Part shown: positions 13,621-24,320 of the stretch, piece after piece
Layout of the letters: every line of letters begins with the position of its first letter
How positions within the stretch are numbered: position 1 is the first letter of the stretch
Source of the DNA: Lingula anatina
Lineage: Eukaryota > Brachiopoda > Lingulata > Lingulida > Lingulidae
Assembly: GCF_001039355.2 (NCBI RefSeq)
Contig: NW_019773514.1
Location: forward strand, 1,316,721 to 1,360,211
Reading direction: 5' to 3'
DNA length: 43,491 bases
Notes under the pieces: generated by a model
Databases searched by the model: none
Told to the model about the DNA's origin: nothing
What the model saw: only the letters and a program-made list of their open reading frames with translations
Program-made: the position numbers and the translations under genes

Positions 13621-13750
13621 TTGTATTATATATATTTAAAACGTGTTCCTCCCAGCTGAAAGCACTACTTACCTTAACACCTAAAAAGACCGGGGAACTT
13701 ACTCTCTCACTCCTTTTATCGTTTATCACTAAGGGTGTTGTCTATGCAGT

Positions 13751-13972
13751 GGTGGATTTAGAGGGGGGTCAGGGGGGGGGGCCCTTCGATTTCAGGTCCC
13801 CTCTTGAAATTAGAATTTTGACTAGCTGAATCATAGTTCTAAACCATACCAAATGACACCGTTCGCCCTCTAAAATACCAAAATTTCCCGGGGCCCTTCG
13901 GGGGTAGGGGGAGGGTCGGCTTTGTATACGCGAACCCCCTTCAAACAATCCTGGGTGGCGCCTGTCTATGAC
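13751..13972. mobile_element. Possible short nonautonomous DNA element with imperfect TIRs
   Basis: The left end starts CAGTGGTGGATTTAGAGGGG. Read on the minus strand, the right end starts CAGGCGCCACCCAGGATTG and then reaches a GGGGG run. CAGTGG(C/T)GGAT..GGGGG ends are common in animal MITE-like elements. The two ends match only roughly and no clear target-site duplication was found. Confidence 0.35.
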
Positions 13973-14389
13973 CATGTCTTCAAAAGCCAAATATTATTTT
14001 TTTTTGTTTTGCCTTCATTTATTGTTTTAAAATTTGTTATCAGTGAGTGAGTTCTCCAGTCGCAACTGGGAGGATGTGTTGTTTCTGGGCGCTTCCTTAG
14101 CCAAGAATATTAATGTTATCTTCACATGCACGTATTTTAAAGTGTTACATTCGGTTTTAAGTCATTATTTATAATAACAAAAATCATTGGTCCGAGTTTT
14201 GCGAAGTTAGTTATATAATTTTTGTAACTGGCCACACAAGTGCATGAGATCTTCATGATAATTCTATAAAACATCTCTTTCGAATCTAATTAAAGGCAAA
14301 AGTATATCCATGTAATTAGCACATGATAACCCTTAAATTTTGCTTGAAAAAATTAGCCCGAAAATATAATTTTTTAAAAACCTTTTTCA

Positions 14390-14405
14390 GGAGTAATCTC
14401 AGCCA
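14390..14405 (+). other. 5'UTR splice acceptor and start context of the kinase-RNase gene
   Basis: A pyrimidine-rich tract ending TTTTTCAG closes at 14390, and the ATG follows 15 bases later (14406) in the context CAGCCAATGG. At least one untranslated exon therefore probably lies upstream; it was not located. Confidence 0.6.
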
Positions 14406-17400
14406 ATGGATACGGGCAAGGTTTTGTGTACAATTACAGCCTTTTTGGCATTTTTAACAACCCACTTTGCATCCTCTGATAGCGATAACACGAGAATCGT
14501 GACGGCAACAACGCCCTCTATCGGATCGGTCTCCCAGAGACATAATAGCGGCAACAACACCGAGACCACACATACTTTCACAGAGACCTCGCCTATATCC
14601 AGTATAAACCAATCAGGCACGACCAACAACAAGAATATCGGTAACGCCACTCAAACCACGGCTACTTCTACCGCGACCACGCCCACAACCACCGGTGCCA
14701 CGCCCATTCCTGGAGTTCAAGGATGGATCATAGCCACTGCCGTGTCAACCAGTGTTGCAGGGTTGCTGATCCTGTGCTGTGTGGGAGTCTGTGTGTATCT
14801 GTGCTGTCAGGACAATGAAGATTGCTGTCTGTGTTGTTGTTGCAAGGACTACGACGACTGCGAGGAATGTCGAGAGGGATGTAGAGATTGGTTTTCTGAT
14901 TGTTGCGAAAACTGTTTCTCGGTAATTCTTTTTCTGTTTTTTGTTGTTTTTTTCCCTATCCAGTATCCTCTCTATCCACAGTCGTGGCATCCAATTAAAA
15001 TAACAGACATATTCTATTTCCAATTGCTTACATGAACTAGTTTTGTTGTGAAGAATACGTAATGATATTTAAATTATACTGAAATGCACCAATGATATCA
15101 TATTGATCATCATAAAGTAAATCAGTAAAAGTACAATGAATAATTGAAGCAGTACGGGTTAAAAAAAAGAACTATCTAAGGAAAGAAATATATTGAGTTG
15201 AAGTTAATATGCTATTAGTTTTCTTAAATTTGGACTTATTTGTATTCATCAATCAATGCATATCATTCATGTAATACTGCATATTTATTTTCCTTTCAGA
15301 GGTGCGTATGTAAATCAGATCCCGAAGCGACACCCATGGTTGCACAAACTGAAACGGAGATTCCAGACCCTATTCAATTTATATCTGTTCATCTGCCAGA
15401 CGGACAGAGTCTGCGCATGTCCGTTAGGAGCACGGATAAAATTCGAGTCATAAAGACCAAAGTCATTGAACTTGTAAATCTACCCCTTTATTACGTGAAT
15501 GTATATCATGGTCTTATGCCGGGCGAATCAGACAGTCTTGACGAAGACATATCTTTCACGGGTTATGGCATTTACTTTGGAACAGACCAAGAGTTTACGG
15601 TCACCTATGCCTCACATAGTGTTCTTGTTCAATTTGCCGATGGCAGCCTTGAAGAACAATCTTGGGATCCCCTTCTTACCGTCGGAGATTTTTTGAATAT
15701 GATTGATCTTAAATCACAAGCAGCACGCAAGGATATGCTTCTGATAGAAGCCCAGTGGGAAGGAAGAGCTGCACTCCAAGAATTGGTCGAATCCGACAAG
15801 AAGACTCTTCTATATCGTCTGCGTAAAATAAAGGTGTCTTTTTCATTCCAAGTCGTGTTAAAGATAATAGGACAGAACACCCAAATATCGGCTAAAGTGT
15901 TCCCAACGGATACAGTGAACGCATTGGCGAAGAAATTTCTGAAGGCAGTTATTTTCATTTACGAAGGGACACAACTCGGAAGCGACAAAACGTTGAAGGA
16001 TTATGGTCTCCAAGAAGGGTCGGTTGTGACTGTTGGCTGGTCAGTAAAGGTTTCTGTAGCACGTGGCGGTCAAATATATAAATACTCTTTGTTGGCAAGC
16101 AATGTCGTCGGCGAACTTAAGCAGATTCTGGCGGTGGATACAGACATTCATCTTTTTGAACAACACCTTAGTTTCAATGGTAACGTTCTTAGTGACGATA
16201 AGATGTTAGCCGAATACCTGACCTCCAAAATGGAAGAGGAAATGGACATCATTCTTACCAGTCAACCCTGGAGAGTATCAGTGCTGCTCCCTACCGGTAC
16301 TTTGAGAGACTATCAAGTTTCACCAAATAACAACGTGGCGTTTTTGAAAAATCAAATAGAGGCAGACGCAGACATTCCTGTTTCACGCCAGATCTTACAA
16401 ATTGGTCGAAACGATTTAGCAGACGACGGACTGCTCTGTGATTCTATAGTACCGTCCAGTAGTCTAATCTATCTGAAGGAACAGATTGCCCTAAAGTATT
16501 CCTCAAACTGGACACCTGTCAGTGCCAGATGGAGGCCTTTCTTTGAAGAACTTCTGCAGGTCAGCGACGGGAACTTGAAGGAAGTGAACAACGTATGTTT
16601 CAGCACAAAGATCGACAGATTTAAAATTGGATCGTAAGTATAGAGAGGTGTGCTGTATTTATTCAGTTTTGTATAATCTTTTGGTTTGATTGTGGTATCA
16701 TTTTAAAAACGTTTATGCTCCCAGTCGGGTTCTGGTGGTGGTTTTTAATATTTTAGTTGTTTATAGACGCGTTCCCGTTGACTAGAACATGCGAAAATCA
16801 GTAAAATTGAAATGAAATACTTAGATAAAGTTTGTGTGTTGTGTGCTTTAGTGTTTAGCTTTGCTGATGTTGTAAATTGAAGTATGTTTTCTGTCATAGT
16901 AATTTAATACCGACGTACTAGTGTAAATGGCCAAGGTTAAATTTTTACCACACGTCTTTCATTTGTTCTTTTATCTGGGGCAAGAGTCATCAATCGTGGT
17001 TAAAGATTCAGATTCCTCAGATTAGATTATTATATTTTCTTTTCAGCGGCAACAAAACTGAGGTGTTTCTGGGTATTCGGCATGATGGCAGAGAGGTCGC
17101 CGTAAAAAGATTCCCCAGGTCCATGTCACAGAACTTCAAGAACGAGAAAGGCTTGTTAACTACATTGGATTCCCCAAATATCATCCGATATCTTGATATT
17201 GCCATGGATGACGAGTTTCTGTACCTGATTCTTGAGCTTGGAGAGTTTACTCTCAATGAATTCATATCTACAGATGAGTACAAACAAAACCAGACCAACA
17301 TCTCCCGAGAACTCGTAGGGCAAATCTTGGAAAGCCTCAGAACCTTACACACTGGACACAACGTAATTCACATGGATATCAAGGTAGATACCCACATTCA

Positions 17401-20400
17401 GCAGTCAGTGAATTTTGGGAATCCTGGTATACTGGGGGTACTTATTTTTGCTCCTGTCAACAGTTTTATCGTAATAATATCATTTTGGGCTTTTCCAAAT
17501 TTTATTCTTAAAATGTTGACACTTATTTTTTACTTGCAAATAAAACTTGTGTGCAAAAATTTTCATGTTAGTAACTGATGGTTAGTATGCAGAAAAGTAT
17601 AAATCCGTCTTATAATAATGGATTATACAAATGTAGTACATTAAGTAATACCCACCAATTCCAGCCCCACAACGTTCTTATAGATATCAGCAATCGAGCA
17701 AAGTTATCAGATTTTGGCATTAGTGTGGTCCTCCCGGATAACCAGAGCACTTTCTACACTACTGCTAAAGGTATATTACAGTATTTCTATCATCTTGTGT
17801 ATATCTATCTGTCTGTCTGTCTGCCTGTCTCATGATATTATATTATTGGCCACAAGGATATAGTAGACGTACTATTAAAAGCTCTGATTTATATTACCCA
17901 TTACCAATTTATAGCTTTTTAAAATGCCGTGCTGTAACATGTATTAACATTGCTGCTTGTGGTTGTTATGTTTGGTGTATCTTCAGGGACATATCACTGG
18001 GTGGCAAAAGAGATACTGGATAGCGCCACTGGGAAAGTCAAATACAAGAAAAATGCCGATATTCAGGTAAAATTACAGTTAACTACATAAACTTGTCAAC
18101 AACTATCCTAATGAAGATGTCATGGATACACGTACACGTGTATAATTGAAGTAGATTTATAAGCAGTCATCAGCATGATTTTTTTGAATCTCCTTTATAC
18201 GTACATGGAAATATGTGATTACTATAACTACTTTGTACCGGGGTATAGTTATTGACGAGCCGAACATTATGTATAGCTTACATGTACATGTATGTGTGTT
18301 AAATTTTAATTTAAAAAGTGTTTTATATCTGTCGCCCTTGCAGGTGGCCGGGATGTTAGTCTACTACACACTAACAGGTGGCATACACCCATTTATGCCC
18401 AATGGCGAGGCCGACGTGTTTCTGTGTAACAAGAACGTTCAAGATGGAAAGCATAACCTTTCAGCCTTGGACGACATCGTTGGAAAACATTTAGTGGACT
18501 GGATGCTGCAGCCAGACCCTGAGCTGAGGCCGACCATTGAGGAGGCACTGGCGTGAGTTTTCTTTTTGATTCGTCTTTTCCCCTTTTTGAATAGATTTAT
18601 TTGTCAATAAAAATAAAAAGAATATAAAATAAATAAATAATTACAATAATAATAATAAATAAAAAATCATAAATTTAAAGCAACTACAGCTACTTGCACA
18701 CTACAAGATTAAAGACACGCACTTAAATAGTTAACGGTCGTTTTCACTATCTACAAGTGACAAAATAATAACTATTAATGTATTTCAGTTGGATGTGTGT
18801 AATGTTGTTCAAATACATGAAAGCACTTAAACTCATACTGACAAGGGAATATTTTTTAAAAAAATGTTTCATTGGTAAGAATTTAGGCACAGGGAGTTAC
18901 GTAGTAAATGTGCAGTAAATATTGATACATCTCTTATTAACAGGCACCCGTTCTTTTGGAATGTGGATATGAGGTACCGTTTTCTTGGTGTGTTGGGGGA
19001 CGAGAAGGAAGTGAAGGAAAGGTAAAACAGAGGGATAGGTGCATATAGTCATTTTATACATTAAATGAAAGATTTAGCTGTGACAGAATGTTGAAATGCA
19101 AACCAGTAGTACTTTGCTTCGTGGTACATATATCAAATGTCCTTTACGTTCCAGATTGTATTTTTGTTACCTTAAACATTAATGTAAACATTTATTTTAA
19201 TGTCTTATAACTTAATATTAAATTTTATAGTCTTCTGATATCAGCCCGTTTTAGTAGACGTAGATGTATTGAAGAAAATGTGAGAATAGAATATCGGCAG
19301 TATACTTAAATGCGAGCAGTTTAATGATCATTTTTTTGTTTACAATAAGAACAGCCGTTATCTATGTGATATTTGATTGGTATAAAATCCATGTTAATCC
19401 ACTGAATATATTGCAGTTGGAAACAACAGCCACATTCCGTTACATTGACACTGGACGGGTTGACGGTATCCGTGTTTAACACAGTAGCACACTGGGTAGG
19501 TCTTTCTGGTTTATTATTAAAGATTTTGCTTCTGCATATACTTGAATGTGCTTTCGCATATACTTGAATGCGGATAACCAGTGTGTTACTGGCGTACGCG
19601 TAATATTAGACTAATTAATCTACGTAAACTCATCCGGAGAGATTGGAGGAAGGGAGAGGGAGAAAACCAATGGTGCGACCCTATCTTTTTCCAGTACCAA
19701 TGTCACTGCCCTCTAAAATCTGGCCAAAAACGACACATGTCCTGTAAGCTCTGTACTGTAAAATTCCCAGCATTTTTATCATCTTTCAAACTGTACTGAG
19801 CTTGAAATTTAATCAAATCAGTCGTGAAATTTAATGTATTTTCGTGTAGGGCATTACTCTATATTATTGTACAACAGCCTGAATATACACGCAAAAGTGC
19901 CCCCGTCACATAACGAATCACAGGTCATCTCATCTTCCATCTTTGATTTATTGAGGACGCCCGTTCAGTGCACGTGGCATGCACAGAACCTCTAAAATCT
20001 TGGCACGAAGACAAAATCTTTAATTTCAATATTTTATATAGGACTTTATTTCAATAAAATAATTATATAAAGAATAATTTCAATGTAATTTGAACAGTTT
20101 TTTGTAGAATGCGGTTTATATCTGTGTGACAAAATTAGTCATAAATTTTGTCAAGAATTTAGTATTTTATTAATGACGTATGACGTTTCCTCTTTTCAGA
20201 AACGATTTATTATTTTACCATTGCAGCACAAGTGACATTGAAAAATCTGTTTCACCATCTGTATATTGCACTGACGAAATAAACATACCGAGTTTAAAAA
20301 AATAATGTTTTGCAGAAAGACTTGCTCGATCAAGCTGTTTATTACGAAGTTTCAAGACCAGTGAGGAATGGCTACAGGTCTACCATATGCGGACTTCTTC

Positions 20401-23139
20401 GATTTATACGAAATGTGGACGTCCATCTCAAAGATCAGTAAGAATGATTACTAATTTTGGAAATATTATCAATTCTTTCAGTATGTAGCATTAAATATGC
20501 TAATGCATGTATGGGAAATTTCTGAATAAGGTGATTTTAGCTCATTTTAACGAACATCTTAGGGGAATAACTTTATGGTTAAAGTTGGGGAAGAAATTAT
20601 GGAAGAGGGACAAGCCCTTATGACTTGCATCGTTAAAAAGCATTTCCAGAAAAAATATTTATCAAATAGAAGATTTCCAGAGTTAAGACAGTTCTTCTGA
20701 AATTTACAAATCAGTCTTTAAAGAGGTAGATATAAGAAAGTGATGTTTCAATAAAATTACCCTTTTGTCCATCGCAATATTTCGCGAGTTTCATAAAATG
20801 TTACGATTGGTTGGTGAAAAAAGATTATTTTTATTGCTAATAGGTATCAAACTGATTAAACTGTTCTAACATCAACGTGGGAACTAGGGGAGAGCGGGGT
20901 TGGTTGGAACAGTTTTCACCTTTTTTGCGATATCTCAGCAGTCAAAGCTTTGGGGACAAAAATAAAAAATCTGATAGGGGAAAATTATATGCCGCACTCA
21001 TCTATGAAATAAAACATCAAGTAGGTCTTTTTATTTTAGAGTAATAAATGCTCAAAGTTGGCTCCTAAAACGTTCCATCTCACCCCACCCGCGGGGTCAG
21101 TTGGAACAGGCAGTGGGGTGAGTTGGAACAATAGGGCGAGTTGGAACGCTTGCATATAAATTCAAAGTATAATTCATTTTAAGAGTAGGTCTATCTATAT
21201 TAATTTCCCAACAAGTACGTGCTACTTTGTGTTCGTATCTCCATAGTTTGTAAGCATTTTTTACGTTTACAATTTGCTTTCAAATAGTCTTTTCGATGTA
21301 TAAACCATATCCAGTTACACTTCATTTCATAATGATAACAAAAGTGGTGTAGTTTAAGAGAAAAGAAATTGAACTCATATAACTCAACCTATTAACAACA
21401 GTATGTTAGACCTACAAATGAAAACTGTATCTCTTTCAACTCAACAACTCAGAATCAAAATCGCAGTTCTGACATATGTAGGCCCTACACTTGGTCAACC
21501 TTTGTACAGTCTTCATGTGACCACTTTAGACAAACAATGCATTTAACCCATTGCTCTTTTGGTCGGCTGTTAATGAACGGCTCCCCACAAACCAGACATG
21601 GCCACTCTTCTTCTGACTCAGAATCGCTGGTCATCTTTAATTCCCCTTTTCTTGATTTTCTCTATCGACTAGAAATCTTTAACTGTTTTTTATTTTTGTT
21701 GCGCTTGTCCTTTGTAATTTTGTTGGGCTTGGCCTTTTCTTTTTCGAGTAGCTCATTTTCAGGTGTGTCAGTTAGTACTGCACTGCATCGTTTTCTTCTT
21801 TTAATCTTTGGAATGCGACGGTGAGCCTTTGGAACCGGTCTAATTATTGCTGGACTTGAGCTGTTTGGGGGTTTTCTTAAGTGACCTTTAGTGTGCTGTA
21901 GCACCTCTTCCGGTGAGGGCAACTGAGATTTCAACTGAATCTTTGTCTTAGTTACGAGGTGAATGTTTGTCTTTTCTGGCGGATTTTGTACCCTCGTTCA
22001 CTTAACATTAACAGCAACCCCCAATCCATTACACAAAGCATTTAAAACCACATCGGCAGAATTGGTGTTGTATAGTTTATCCATAACATAGGCTCTCAGC
22101 TAGAATATTTTCATTTTGCCGCGAAAAGCAGAGTAATAATCAACATTTCCTTCCACATCTAAAAGCAATTTATCGCATAAAGCAACAGTGGGCATGCAGA
22201 CCCCTTTCGACCAAACAGCTAGCAACTGCATTTAACAAGCAGTGACCATCCCCCCTTGTATCTTCTACACGCATGTACATTCCGGCATCTTGCAGATGTT
22301 CTATCAGCTAGATTCTGTCTCCAGTTGGAGTTGTACTGGGTTACTACGTTACTACTCTCTTCACAGTTGAAATTAAAATGTTTAGAGAGGTTTAAAAAAT
22401 GAAAAACACCGTGCGGGGTGGGTTGGAACACCCCTGACAGTGTTCCAACTGGCCCCATGTCAAATGTTCCGACCAACCCCATGACGTCATGGCCTACTTA
22501 TGACACTGTATTTCTTTAACACGTGGGAAGTGATTAAAAACAACAACAGCCTTTTGAACATCAAGGTGGTCCTAAACGCTATGCACAATTTCAGTGATAT
22601 AATCCTTATACTTAAGTTTACAGCACGATGAATATCAAAAATATGAAAACTTACTTCGAGTAGCGAAAATAAGTTTTTTTCGCATAAAACTTTTACTGCA
22701 TTTTCGATACTTCCACAAGTTTACCGGATGAACGACCATGCCACGTGACATTTTTATGCTGAAGGAGCACATGATCGGTCTTGTGATTTAAGAAATAAAG
22801 CCAATGTTCCAACTTACCCGCGTTCCAACCCACCCCGCTCTCCCCTACATGAGTTGTGTTTTTTCCTTTTTTACTCGACAGAAAAATCCCAGTCGTTCTC
22901 CTGGGTCTTTGTAAATATTTGTATTTTAAAGAAAAAATTGGTGTTTTGTACATTTAATGAATATCCTTTCCAGGCCGACTGCTATACAAGCCAGTGTAGG
23001 TAATCCCATGACGTATTTCACCGCCAAGCTGCCTTTTGATGAGCTGTTTTTGAAGGTTTACAAAACTGTGAGAGACACCCGGTCGTCTGCTGATGACTGG
23101 ACGACTAGAGGTTCACTGAAGGAATATTTTCCTGCATAA
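14406..23139 (+). CDS. Receptor-like multi-UBL kinase with KEN endoribonuclease domain (IRE1/RNase L-like)
   Basis: Ten exons: 14406-14921, 15300-16633, 17047-17383, 17665-17770, 17987-18066, 18344-18552, 18944-19021, 19417-19495, 20316-20437 and 22974-23139. All borders are GT-AG, phases match throughout, and the sum is 3,027 nt (1,008 residues plus TAA). Order: signal peptide about 1-23; Thr/Ser-rich ectodomain 24-103 with N-X-S/T sequons at N50, N68 and N80; membrane span about 107-132; 19 Cys between 124 and 176; about five ubiquitin-like folds 198-567; kinase about 613-860; KEN RNase about 862-1008. Kinase landmarks: K637 (VAVK), E650, HMD at 725-727 in place of HRD, N732, D745 (DFG), GTYHWVAKE in place of the IRE1-type GT..W.APE. 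KEN landmarks: FIRN at 943-946 and H950, matching the catalytic R and H of RNase L and IRE1. The IRE1 luminal beta-propeller and the RNase L ankyrins are absent. A splice acceptor at 14390 implies a 5'UTR exon further upstream. RNA cleavage after clustering is inferred from the family. Confidence 0.85.
20887..22845 (-). mobile_element. Pogo-like DNA transposon relic in the last intron
   Basis: About 1.96 kb bounded by terminal inverted repeats that start GGGGAGAGCGGGGT and continue to GGTTGGAAC, flanked on both sides by TA (20885-20886 and 22846-22847), the Tc1/mariner/pogo target duplication. On the minus strand, 21990-21480 keeps the tail of a pogo/Tigger-type transposase: a proline- and lysine-rich stretch with the motif LTDTP, then, after one in-frame stop near 21660, a PHD-like Cys/His cluster (CLVCG..W..C..C..WSHEDC). 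The catalytic DDE core and N-terminal DNA-binding part were not found. An OTU-like relic precedes this tail and is listed separately. The element is nonfunctional by itself. Confidence 0.75.
22010..22320 (-). pseudogene. OTU-like protease relic inside the transposon
   Basis: Minus-strand frames give EDTRGDGHCLLNAVASCLVE, resembling the D-G-x-C catalytic loop of OTU cysteine proteases. After a frameshift, short stretches such as LLLDVEGNVDYYSAF and RAYVMDKLYNTNSADVVLNA follow, like OTU-domain proteins of animal mobile elements. Stops and at least one frameshift break it. It lies upstream of, and in the same orientation as, the transposase tail, so it probably belonged to the element. Confidence 0.5.
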
Positions 23140-23228
23140 TGTTTCTAAAAATCCTTTGACAAAGAATGTCTTAATGCATGCTTAGTTTTTGTTATAGTAA
23201 ATCTAATATTGCGATGAGGAAAAGCCTA

Positions 23229-23234
23229 AATAAA
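23229..23234 (+). terminator. Poly(A) signal of the kinase-RNase gene
   Basis: AATAAA about 90 bases after the stop codon at 23137-23139, the first canonical poly(A) signal downstream. Confidence 0.6.
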
Positions 23235-23476
23235 GCCACGACCAATATCCAGCGGGGATTTCAGTAGTGAAGCCGCTTGAATCATTTGCTGAAGATTGGT
23301 CTCGCAAGAAATCTAGGATAGGACTTTGCCGAGCATAATGTGGAACATTGCTACCAGATGTAACATAATATCAATGGCACGTGCAAAATGAATGTATAAA
23401 ACTGCACATAATATTATACTTACAAGGTTAGACAAGAGTAGTTAAAGGGTTTGCTTCATGCCGTCAGAATGGCCNT

Positions 23477-23531
23477 AGAAATAAAGCCAATGTTCCAACT
23501 TACCCGCGTTCCAACCCACCCCGCTCTCCCC
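23477..23531 (-). mobile_element. Second copy of the pogo-like element's right end
   Basis: This segment with its flanking TACA is identical to 22791-22849 (the right terminal repeat plus the adjoining sequence) and starts just after the only ambiguous base of the window (n, 23475). No left end or interior is present. It is either a solo end fragment or an assembly join. Confidence 0.7.
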
Positions 23532-23549
23532 TACAACAAAGCTAGGGCA

Positions 23550-24320
23550 TACCATCTGGAGGAGCGACCTTGTTGGGTAAACCCAGAAGAAGAAATCTTA
23601 AATGACACTCGGTCCACGGTTCATTTTTAGTCCTTTACACCGCCTCTTTGCATGAAGTTAAGCCAAACTAAAAATGCTACATTTAAATGTAACCGACGAA
23701 GGGCTACGTTTGGAAGAATCGTAATAACGACTCGTAGGACATATGTTCAGGATATCTTAATTGCAACTCGTCATTGATGCGAACTTGTGTGGGAGACACG
23801 TGAAATTATGAAAGGCAAATACCTGTTTTATGTTTTTTATACCTGTATATTTGTTGGTCGCTCTGCTTTATCAAACTGGTCAAATTGCTTTTCACAAAAA
23901 AACGTTGCTCCACATATTGGACTCTAATTAATTTTAGAGCTCGTAGGTGAGGTATAACGATCGAAAGAGATGGAGAGTATTAAGAAATAATACATTGACA
24001 TCAATTTTCTTTAGCATGAGTTGTGTGTTGTTGACTTTGTGTGGTGGATGGTCTTGACGTTAGACTTTATATCTGTATATCAACGTAGCATTAATTTACC
24101 TGAAATAAATTGTTGTCCAGACTGCATACCGTATTACCAGTAACTCTGTAGGATAAAGTCTTACGGAAAAGGAGCAGCTGAAAAAGTTGAATCAAACAGC
24201 TATCACATTTTTGTCGTGCATCATTTCAAGAACTGAGCTGAAACGTCATAATATTTTGTCAAATCAAAATTAGTTTGACCGATTTCATACAAATTTGCAC
24301 AATTAAAAATCATTTTTGCA
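23550..24320 (+). pseudogene. Diverged copy of the 3' end and downstream flank of the TPR gene
   Basis: The segment near 23575-23605 reads like the last codons and stop of the TPR gene at 26851-26890 (GGGTA-ACCC-GAAGAAGAAATCTTAA). The following several hundred bases align to the TPR gene's downstream flank up to about 27250, and then to 29155-29530 (for example the shared words ACTTTATATCTGTATATCA and TTACCTGAAATAAATTG). The upstream coding part of this copy is missing, cut off at the transposon end at 23533. It cannot encode a protein. Confidence 0.75.

Noticed and set aside
15240-15299. The ATG at 15240 as start of a separate UBL-kinase gene
   Set aside because: It lies in an intron just before a good acceptor (TCCTTTCAG). 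The exon 1 donor joins in phase 0 with strict frame closure. It is kept only as a possible alternative start.
21537-21824. Plus-strand open frame in the transposon
   Set aside because: The minus strand of the same stretch carries the transposase-tail motifs, so this is a shadow.
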